DNA of 41,241 nucleotides from Holosporales bacterium. Lineage in GTDB: Bacteria > Pseudomonadota > Alphaproteobacteria > RUG11792. The notes below the pieces were generated by a model. That model saw nothing but the letters and a program-made list of their open reading frames with translations, made no database searches and was not told the DNA's origin. Where the stretch lies: contig JAIRWL010000018.1 in NCBI GenBank assembly GCA_031268935.1, forward strand, positions 1 to 41,241, written 5' to 3'. Positions 34,500 to 41,241 of the stretch are shown piece after piece (the stretch's first letter is position 1; every line of letters begins with the position of its first letter). A program made the position numbers and the translations under genes.

Positions 34500-35587
34500 C
34501 TCCTCAAGATCAGAAGAATATAGAAGCAATCCAAAACGCGATAAAAAATATAAAGAATTTTGTAGATTTTGAAAATGCAAAAGATAAGATTCAAGAACTT
34601 GAAAAACAAATAGATTCACCGGATTTTTGGGATAAGGCTGAAAATGCAATTTCAGTTATCAAAGAGCGAGATAAGGTACGTAATTCCATTTCGATTGCTC
34701 AAGATCTCGAAATTAAGCTAAGGGATATCGTTGGATTTATAGAATTAGCAGATGCTGAAAATGATCTCGAATCTATTGCCGAATTCAGCAAAGATCTCGA
34801 ATTATTATCTAAGGAAGCGTTTACAATTCAAATCGAAGCCATATTGAGTAATGCCCAGGATTCTGCGAATTGTTATGTCGAAATAAATTCGGGCGCCGGA
34901 GGAACTGAAGCTCAAGATTGGGCCGAAATGCTTGCTAGAATGTATTTCAGATGGGCGGAGAAACGATCCTATAAGACCGAAATAACTGATAAAACTGACG
35001 GAGAGGAGGCTGGAGTCAAATCTATTACACTCTATATCAAAGGGACAAAATCATACGGCTGGCTCAAGAAAGAAACGGGAGTACACAGGCTGGTTAGGAT
35101 TTCTCCATTCGACTCAAATGCTAGACGTCACACGAGTTTTGCCTCGGTTTCTGTGACTCCTGAATTAGATAATGATATAGAAATTGAAATAAACGATACC
35201 GATTTAAGAGTAGATACATATCGATCTTCCGGAGCCGGCGGTCAACATGTTAATAAGACCGACAGTGCGGTTAGGATAACCCATATCCCGTCTGGAATCG
35301 TTACTCAGTCTCAGGTCGATAGATCCCAACATCGCAACCGTGAAATCGCGATGAATATGCTCAGATCGAAATTGTATGCGCTGAAATTGAAAGAGCAGGA
35401 GGAAGCGTATAAATCTTCTCAAAACAAGTCCGACATCGCTTGGGGGAATCAGATTAGGTCATACATTTTGCAGCCGTATCAGATGGTCAAAGATACGAGA
35501 ACGGGTATCGAAAAAGGGAATGCCATGGCCGTTTTGGATGGAGAAATTAATGAATTTTTGGAAGCAGCAATTTCGATGATAGCATGA
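34496..35587 (+). CDS. prfB: Peptide chain release factor 2, without programmed frameshift
   Basis: Recognises UAA and UGA stop codons. 363 residues in a single uninterrupted frame. The specificity tripeptide SPF is at 203-205 and the catalytic GGQ at 248-250, near their usual positions. In many bacteria prfB has an in-frame UGA near codon 25 read through by a +1 shift; here that region (NFVDFENAKD) is continuous, so this autoregulation is absent. Start ATG overlaps the trxB stop. Confidence 0.96.
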   Translation: MTPQDQKNIEAIQNAIKNIKNFVDFENAKDKIQELEKQIDSPDFWDKAENAISVIKERDKVRNSISIAQDLEIKLRDIVGFIELADAENDLESIAEFSKDLELLSKEAFTIQIEAILSNAQDSANCYVEINSGAGGTEAQDWAEMLARMYFRWAEKRSYKTEITDKTDGEEAGVKSITLYIKGTKSYGWLKKETGVHRLVRISPFDSNARRHTSFASVSVTPELDNDIEIEINDTDLRVDTYRSSGAGGQHVNKTDSAVRITHIPSGIVTQSQVDRSQHRNREIAMNMLRSKLYALKLKEQEEAYKSSQNKSDIAWGNQIRSYILQPYQMVKDTRTGIEKGNAMAVLDGEINEFLEAAISMIA

Positions 35588-35621
35588 TAAAAGATTATTC
35601 CTTATTAATTCGATTGTTGAT

Positions 35622-37961
35622 GTGTCACTAGTTGATTGTTTTGATATAAATTGTTCTTGTTTTGTTTTCGCTTCGGCTGGATCTGGGAAAACAAATGTTC
35701 TCGTTAATCGTTACATAAAATCTCTACTATCCGGTATAAGGCCTAGAGAAATTTTGTGTCTGACTTTTACGAAGACGGCCGCCTTTGAGATGGAGTCTAG
35801 AATTGCAACAATTCTGGAAAAACTTTGTTTAAATGAAGACGGTTTCAGAGAGCATTATTTGCTGAAGATTATTGGAATTTCAAGTTTAGATGATAAAATC
35901 TTAAGACTTACTGAGCGCCTATTTTTCGAATTTCAGAGTGATCTACATAATGTCAAAATTATGACCCTTCATTCTTTTTGCCAAGATCTTTTATCAAGAT
36001 TTCCACTGGAAGCTGGGCTGAATGCGGACTTTGAGATTATCGATGAAAATGATGCAATGGAGTTGATGAAGATAGCAAAACGTAGAGCATTTGAATCGTT
36101 GGAAGAAACCGATATCGAGGCAGTGCGAGTGCTAGCCGGGCTCATTTCTGGATACACATTAGAAGATCTCGTTAACAAGGTTCTCATTGCTCCGGCTAAA
36201 TTAATCGATTTTTTTGAAGCAAATCGAAATTTGGGGGATTATGAGCAAAAACTGGAATCCATTTTTAATTTAGGCGAATTTACAGAATTTCCCAAAGAAT
36301 TTAGCGATTATATATCCAGTTTTTTCAAAGATAAAGATCTTGAAAAGGTCTTGCTCACGAGTGCCGGTGCTATTCGAAAAAGGCTATCTAATACTGAAGA
36401 TATGATCGCTCAGATAGTACTTGAAAATAATATTTTCAAGAAAAAAAAGACATTAATTCGAAAAATTATTGCATTTTTGAAAATTATTAGAAGAATACTT
36501 GATGAATATCAGAATTTAAAAAAAAGAAATAATGTCATAGATTTTGATGAGATTTTGCATGCTACCGATTGTCTTCTGACTAAAAGTTACGCAAAAGAAT
36601 TTGTCATGTCGAGACTCTGCGAATCCATCAAGTGTATTATGATCGATGAGGCACAGGATCTCAGTCAATTTCAATGGAAACTGATTTCGATATTCAGTGA
36701 AGACATTTTACTTGATCAAGCAACAGATAAAAAAACGATTTTTGTTGTCGGTGATATGAAGCAATCTATCTACAGATTTCAGGGGGCGGATTGTAAATCA
36801 TTATCACAATTTTACGAATCGTGTGCCAGATTACTATCTTCGATCGGGAAGCGTCTGAATACAGTTTATCTCAATACTTCTTATCGATCATTGCCGAGAA
36901 TTTTAAGGGTAGTTGATTCAATTTTCGAAGAGTGTAATTTTTGGCTGGATCAGGCGGAGTATAACGCTCACGCTGCCCACAGAGAGGATGGGGACGGAAT
37001 TGCCGAATTCGTTGAGTTGATCGGAGAAAATCTGAGTGAGCAGTCTGATCAAATATCCAATTACATAAATATGCTCTCGGCAGAAGTCCCGGCGTCGGAA
37101 ATCCTGATCTTAACGAGAAGTAGAAATGAGATGAGTGAACGTGTAATGGAGTCCTTATCGCGGACCGGGCTTAAAATAGCCTCGTCAGATCGATTTAATT
37201 TATCTAAGAATTTATTGATAATGGATGTTTTATCATTATCTAAATTCTGTATTAATTATGATAAATATGCTCTGTTCTGCGTTCTAAAAAGTCCCTATAT
37301 TTTTGAGCACCCTTTATCGGATGATGATTTGTATTGTATATGCCATAATGACGACATTCTTAATAATTTAAAACTTAATTACCATGATAAATGGAGGAGG
37401 ATTTTTAATGTAATGGAATGTTATAAGTCGCATAAATTTGTCGAATTTTTTTATTTCATTTTAAGCGAGGTTGTAAGGAAATTTAACCAAGAAGATGAGT
37501 TTGTAATTTCGGCATTTATGGATATTGTAATTTCATTTTCTAAAAGAAAATCCAATATTGTTTCTGAATTTTTAGATTATTTAAAAATAACTAACATTAA
37601 AATTTCGATGCAAAATTTGAAAAAGGACGGTATTCGATTGTCTACGATTCACGGTGCTAAGGGGCTAGAGGCGCCCGTCGTCTGTATATTGGATTTTAAA
37701 TTAAAAGCAGATAAAACTAAGGCAAAAATAATTTGGAATGACAATCTATTTTTCTTAAAACCATCGAAAAGCAATTCGTTCGATGAAATTAATTCTATAG
37801 TGGAGGACGAGTATGAAGAAGAAAGAAAAGAGCTCTTCAGACTACTGTATGTAGCGATGACGAGAGCTAGAGATAGATTGTATATTTTTGGTAAAAAAGA
37901 TGGAGATTTATGGAAAATATTTAATCCGATTATCGGTAATGATTTTCAAAATTCACCATAA
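35622..37961 (+). CDS. UvrD/AddA-like superfamily 1 helicase lacking nuclease domain
   Basis: 779 residues. Helicase motifs in order: Walker A ASAGSGKT (17-24), Ia CLTFTKTAAFEMESRI, LHSFCQDLLSRF, Walker B MIDEAQDLSQFQW, III GDMKQSIYRFQGAD, IV NTSYRS, V STIHGAKGLEAPVV, VI LLYVAMTRARDRLYIFG. The Ia, HSFCQ and KQSIYRFQGA text is AddA-like (alphaproteobacterial AddA is about 1100-1200 residues). This protein stops just after motif VI, so the C-terminal nuclease domain of AddA is missing. No AddB is in the window. GTG start, 34 bases after prfB. Its 3' end overlaps dapE (convergent) by 32 bases. Confidence 0.85.
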   Translation: MSLVDCFDINCSCFVFASAGSGKTNVLVNRYIKSLLSGIRPREILCLTFTKTAAFEMESRIATILEKLCLNEDGFREHYLLKIIGISSLDDKILRLTERLFFEFQSDLHNVKIMTLHSFCQDLLSRFPLEAGLNADFEIIDENDAMELMKIAKRRAFESLEETDIEAVRVLAGLISGYTLEDLVNKVLIAPAKLIDFFEANRNLGDYEQKLESIFNLGEFTEFPKEFSDYISSFFKDKDLEKVLLTSAGAIRKRLSNTEDMIAQIVLENNIFKKKKTLIRKIIAFLKIIRRILDEYQNLKKRNNVIDFDEILHATDCLLTKSYAKEFVMSRLCESIKCIMIDEAQDLSQFQWKLISIFSEDILLDQATDKKTIFVVGDMKQSIYRFQGADCKSLSQFYESCARLLSSIGKRLNTVYLNTSYRSLPRILRVVDSIFEECNFWLDQAEYNAHAAHREDGDGIAEFVELIGENLSEQSDQISNYINMLSAEVPASEILILTRSRNEMSERVMESLSRTGLKIASSDRFNLSKNLLIMDVLSLSKFCINYDKYALFCVLKSPYIFEHPLSDDDLYCICHNDDILNNLKLNYHDKWRRIFNVMECYKSHKFVEFFYFILSEVVRKFNQEDEFVISAFMDIVISFSKRKSNIVSEFLDYLKITNIKISMQNLKKDGIRLSTIHGAKGLEAPVVCILDFKLKADKTKAKIIWNDNLFFLKPSKSNSFDEINSIVEDEYEEERKELFRLLYVAMTRARDRLYIFGKKDGDLWKIFNPIIGNDFQNSP

Positions 37962-39048
37962 TATCGTAATATATTTTACGAAGTAATCTTAAGTCTTCTG
38001 CGCTTATATATTCATCTACTATGTGAGCTCCAGAAATAGGAGATCCAACTTCGACTACATTTGTAATTTTTTTAATATAAATTGCATCTGAGTTGCCTCC
38101 GAGGGAGCCGATTTCCGGCTTGTAACCGGACGATTTTGTAATCGACTCACTGATCAAATGAATAAAATTCTGATCTGAACAAATAGTGGGATTCTCAAAT
38201 CTTTCGAAAGATACAGTCACATTTTTGGGAATTCTTTCTCTGATAAATTGTTCTAATTTTTCGAAATTCCATAAATTATTAAACCTAATATTAATTTTAG
38301 CGGTCGCTACGGATGGTATAACATTTCGAGTGATGTTAGCGACATCGATAGAAGTTATCTCCATACTCGAGGCTGGAAATTCACTGCTTCCAGAATCCAA
38401 TTGTATATTTAAGAATTCATGCAAAAAAGATATAAATCTCTGTATATGATTTCCTAAAATCTTCCCGTTAACGACGTGGACCTGAGCTCCCTGGGAAACG
38501 AAATCGACATTCAGACTCCCGCGGCATCCAATCTTAATATAGGATCCGGAGGTGATATGAGGGGAGCAACTTTCACAGAGGATGCACCCAGTTATTTCTT
38601 CCCCCTGTGGCAGTAACTCAGTGACCAATTTTTTCGTCCCATTTCCACCCATCACCTCTTCATCAGAGGTAAGCATCAGGCTCAATGAAATATTGGGCCT
38701 CTCGTTCACAAAATCCGAGATGGCCGCCAGGCAAGCGGCCAAGGGGCCCTTCATATCGTTGGCCCCTCGACCATAAAAGTTCCCATTTTTTTCGGTCAAA
38801 CAGAAGGGGGGCACGGCCCACCCATCCCCAGGCGGCACAACATCAACGTGCCCAGCAAAACACAAATTCTTTTTGAAAACTCCGAATCTAGCGTACAAAT
38901 TATGAACACCATTGAAATTGAAATCACGGCACACAAATCCGCGAGCTTGCAAAAAAGATGAACAGTAGTCGATTGCTTCGCGTCCGTTAGGAGTAACCGT
39001 CTCAAAACTTACCAACTCCCATAGTATGTCGACATGGAGGCTACTCAA
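37930..39048 (-). CDS. dapE: Succinyl-diaminopimelate desuccinylase
   Basis: A di-zinc hydrolase releasing LL-diaminopimelate in the succinylase pathway begun by dapD at 24447. 372 residues. Metal and catalytic motifs: CFAGHVDVVPPG (His67, Asp69), GRGANDMKG (Asp98) and TSDEEVMGGNGT (Glu130, Glu131). SLGGNSDAIYIKK near the end also fits the family. It starts with TTG at 39048 after GGGAG. Start and upstream short frame overlap, and the 3' end overlaps the helicase gene. Confidence 0.95.
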   Translation of the reverse strand: MSSLHVDILWELVSFETVTPNGREAIDYCSSFLQARGFVCRDFNFNGVHNLYARFGVFKKNLCFAGHVDVVPPGDGWAVPPFCLTEKNGNFYGRGANDMKGPLAACLAAISDFVNERPNISLSLMLTSDEEVMGGNGTKKLVTELLPQGEEITGCILCESCSPHITSGSYIKIGCRGSLNVDFVSQGAQVHVVNGKILGNHIQRFISFLHEFLNIQLDSGSSEFPASSMEITSIDVANITRNVIPSVATAKINIRFNNLWNFEKLEQFIRERIPKNVTVSFERFENPTICSDQNFIHLISESITKSSGYKPEIGSLGGNSDAIYIKKITNVVEVGSPISGAHIVDEYISAEDLRLLRKIYYDIMVNFENHYR

Positions 39049-39301
39049 TTTTTATTGCTCCCTTTCTCGGCAAAAAATCGGAAGGAGATTCGGCACATAA
39101 TACAGCATATTTCAAGACAATGCATCGCAAGTAGGTTTCACATATATATATAGAAAAATTTAATGCAGAAAATCTCAAGAATCTTTTAAAGACAGGCAAA
39201 ATCGACTCAATCCAAGCCCGTCTCAGGCTTATCTCCACCCAGACAAATAGAGAGGTACAGCAGTGAGCTCCAAGAAGGATAAAGGCAGACATCTCCGCCA
39301 T
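39041..39301 (-). CDS. Possible small protein upstream of dapE
   Basis: 86 residues from ATG, preceded by GGAAT. Its stop overlaps the TTG start of dapE by eight bases, as in coupled genes. The sequence has a hydrophobic, Cys-containing start (AFILLGAHCCTSLFVWVEI) and no recognised domain. It may be a chance frame; codon usage cannot decide at this length. Confidence 0.25.
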   Translation of the reverse strand: MAEMSAFILLGAHCCTSLFVWVEISLRRAWIESILPVFKRFLRFSALNFSIYICETYLRCIVLKYAVLCAESPSDFLPRKGAIKIE

Positions 39302-39497
39302 TTCATTCCAAAATCAAAAAGCAACTAAAATTCAGGGCAAAAAGCCACAACAAATAAAAGATAGCCAAAAAAACATTCAGGTATCAAGTTAAACATTGAC
39401 AAGTAATGGAGATAACTGTTAAGATGCCCCAGAACATAAGCTCCCACCGATAAAGTTTAGAAATCGGTCCACAATTTAGACGAGGAGGCACCATCGA
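39302..39497. other. Intergenic region upstream of the right-edge secreted gene
   Basis: No gene seen in this spacer apart from the promoter at 39396-39425. A leader inverted repeat, ACCGAT (39446-39451) and ATCGGT (39463-39468), sits just ahead of the ribosome site. Confidence 0.5.
39396..39425 (+). promoter_or_regulatory. Sigma70-type promoter of the right-edge secreted gene
   Basis: A perfect TTGACA, 18 bases, TAAGAT. It lies 72 bases upstream of the ATG at 39498. Confidence 0.55.
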
Positions 39498-41241
39498 ATG
39501 ACCCCACACCACCAGAAGACCCCGCAAGGGAAGTACAAAAGGAAAATAGCGGCCCTGGCGGGGGCCATAACACTCGCCGGTATATTAGCCAGCACCATCC
39601 CCCATGCGGAAGCTTCTCGGAGGACAAACAGTGAAAACTGGGATGATTTTGGGAGTGACACGGGATCTACAGGGGGTAGGATCGGCGCTTCGAGACTACA
39701 ACTGGAAAGGGCTAGCGCCAGGCCACAGCTGCCTGTCCGATCATGCTCCAGGGGGGCTTCTTCTCAGGGTTCAGAGGGCGAACAAGGCAGGTTCTTAGAG
39801 CTACAAAGACAGTTCGATGATATAGAAGACACTCTCGCGACCTTACGGCCGGGTCCCAGACAGAGTAGGAGCATTGAGCCCCCCCTCCCCGGCAAGCAGC
39901 AGAAAGTTCCCCAAAGGGGTCAGGGCCTACCGCCATCACGACAGAGATTGACCGTCTCCCCAGCGGCCACCGAAGTTAACCAGGCCCGGGTGCAGGAATT
40001 GATGACGTTCGTCGAAGAGGAACTTGGCCCTACTCATCAGCATCCCTCCTTCGTACGTAATTTCCTCGCCTTCACAAGCTCGGCATTAGAGGCTTCAGAC
40101 GTAAGACCCCTGGCACTCACTATAGCACAAGCTCGAGATGTGGTGGTTGTGGCGGACCAGGTTTTGGGACGGAAGAAAAGCGACTGGCGCCCATCGGCTC
40201 GTTTGATAACAGCGTTCTTCAAGATACGCGAGCGGGCCGTCCCCTGGCTGGAGCCAAATGCCGACAGATCGGCATTTGTGTCCTCGTTTCTACAGGAAGC
40301 CACTCAATCCGACAGTATACAGCTCATGGGGCTGATGCGTGCCTTGTCCCGTCTCGGGTATATGATATTAAGCTCGTTCAAAGGCGAGGACGCAGTTGAT
40401 ATAGCAGAAGCGGCTAAGCAGCTCCTGCAAACCAGGCACGCAGACTCGGCAGCATATGCCAGAGCAACTAGAGAGGCTAGCATATTGGATCTACCTTTTC
40501 GCTGGAGTGCGTCCCCGGCTCTAGCCCCCCAACAGACGCTCAGAGAGGTCCGGCAAATTCTAGCAAAAGAGATTCGCGCCTTAAGGAGCTCAAAGGTGGT
40601 CGAGAAAAGTCTTAGGTCAAGATATAGGAGCATAGCGTGGCAATTACTGGGTGAGATCGGAGAAGAATTAGGCCGGGATTATGAATCGATTCTGGGGGAC
40701 GAGAATTTTCGGAGGTATTTAATTCGCTTTATTGAGGCGGGAATGTACGACCTGCCACGAGAAGGAAGAAGGCAACAAGAACAGCTCAGCAACATCAAAG
40801 AGAGGGTGAGTGGGATCGTTATGCAGACACAGGATCAAGTGCAGGCGATGATGCAATCGGCCCGGAAGAGTAATGTTCACATTTCCCCGATGTGGGCACT
40901 GTATCACATGTCTGGAGGGAGCGCCCTCCCGGCCACTAGCACGGTCCTTCCCGAGCTGCGCTTTCCCAACAAGGAGCTGGTGCATATTGGCGCATTCGGC
41001 AACCCAGAGACTGTACAGGCAGGCATGGCACGGGATGGGAGATATGAGCTGACCGATAGAGAAGCTTTGGTTAGTCTGAAAAGATTCGCACGGGCCAGAA
41101 GAGCGAATGAGCTATCGTCTGACGACAGCGCCACTGGGGCTGAGAGGCGTCCTCCGGTAAGGAAGGCACAGCCCCCGAGGCCGCCTGAGCCCCCGAGGCC
41201 GCCGCAGAGGGTGGAGGCGCCGGCAGGAGACTGGAGGGCTG
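39498..41241 (+). CDS. Large GC-rich secreted protein, unknown function (3' end outside window)
   Basis: Open from the ATG at 39498 to the right edge (at least 581 codons, no stop), with GAGGAG nine bases upstream. MTPHHQKTPQGKYKRK then IAALAGAITLAGILAST and HAEA form a signal peptide. Residues about 45-165 are Arg/Ser/Gln-rich and disordered-looking. From about 165 to 540 it is largely predicted helical (FVEEELGPTHQHPSFVRNF, IRALRSSKVVEKSLRSRYRS), without Cys in the helical part. The visible end is proline-rich (PPRPPEPPRPP). No domain recognised. Base composition and Arg use differ clearly from dapE next to it. A secreted effector or surface protein is possible. Confidence 0.75.
   Translation, partial: MTPHHQKTPQGKYKRKIAALAGAITLAGILASTIPHAEASRRTNSENWDDFGSDTGSTGGRIGASRLQLERASARPQLPVRSCSRGASSQGSEGEQGRFLELQRQFDDIEDTLATLRPGPRQSRSIEPPLPGKQQKVPQRGQGLPPSRQRLTVSPAATEVNQARVQELMTFVEEELGPTHQHPSFVRNFLAFTSSALEASDVRPLALTIAQARDVVVVADQVLGRKKSDWRPSARLITAFFKIRERAVPWLEPNADRSAFVSSFLQEATQSDSIQLMGLMRALSRLGYMILSSFKGEDAVDIAEAAKQLLQTRHADSAAYARATREASILDLPFRWSASPALAPQQTLREVRQILAKEIRALRSSKVVEKSLRSRYRSIAWQLLGEIGEELGRDYESILGDENFRRYLIRFIEAGMYDLPREGRRQQEQLSNIKERVSGIVMQTQDQVQAMMQSARKSNVHISPMWALYHMSGGSALPATSTVLPELRFPNKELVHIGAFGNPETVQAGMARDGRYELTDREALVSLKRFARARRANELSSDDSATGAERRPPVRKAQPPRPPEPPRPPQRVEAPAGDWRA

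Noticed and set aside
1-41241. CRISPR array, transposase or prophage
   Set aside because: No regularly spaced short repeats with unique spacers, no terminal inverted repeats with transposase motifs, and no phage structural genes were found.

Overview
The window looks like a chromosomal segment of a Gram-negative alphaproteobacterium with a host-associated lifestyle, in the style of Holosporales or Rickettsiales symbionts. This is an inference. It rests on the gene neighbourhoods (tig-clpP-clpX followed by HU and tRNA-Val; rsmG-parA-parB), a fairly AT-rich housekeeping backbone, outer-membrane genes (lpxC, Tol, beta-barrels), meso-DAP synthesis genes (dapD, dapE), and many orphan signal-peptide proteins. 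No taxonomic marker such as rRNA is present.

Layout. (1) 1-3233: a GC-rich tandem family of secreted proteins on the minus strand: a broken copy, then two long copies with Pro/Gly-rich tails, separated by nearly identical spacers that carry a conserved promoter. (2) 3692-8718: tig, clpP, clpX, a predicted exported helical protein where lon usually lies, HU, and tRNA-Val(UAC). (3) 8775-13283: a DsbD-type thiol transporter, lspA, and tolQ-tolR-tolA. (4) 13574-19848: gatC, thrS, a NrdG-type radical-SAM activase, a very divergent tsaB containing a parS-like site, rimI, rsmG, parA and parB. (5) 19991-21412 (-): an orphan exported protein whose natural start codon seems to be missing. (6) 21911-26533: map and lpxC on the plus strand, convergent with an MFS transporter, dapD and plsC on the minus strand. 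(7) 26606-33439: triple tandem intergenic repeats, a secreted protein with an internal duplication, dnaB, two outer-membrane proteins, a frameshifted secreted protein and a small secreted protein. (8) 33549-39048: trxB, prfB, an AddA-like helicase without nuclease domain, and dapE. (9) 39498-end: a large GC-rich secreted protein, open at the right edge.

The housekeeping genes cover protein quality control (Tig, ClpXP), translation (GatC, ThrS, PrfB, TsaB), chromosome partition and replication (ParAB-parS, DnaB) and envelope building (LpxC, PlsC, Tol, LspA, DsbD, DapD/E). Between them lie GC-rich genes with signal peptides and no recognisable domain. At least three of these show frameshifts or degraded starts, suggesting a rapidly evolving, partly decaying exported protein repertoire. 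This is the most novel content. I see no CRISPR array, transposase, prophage or recognisable defence system.
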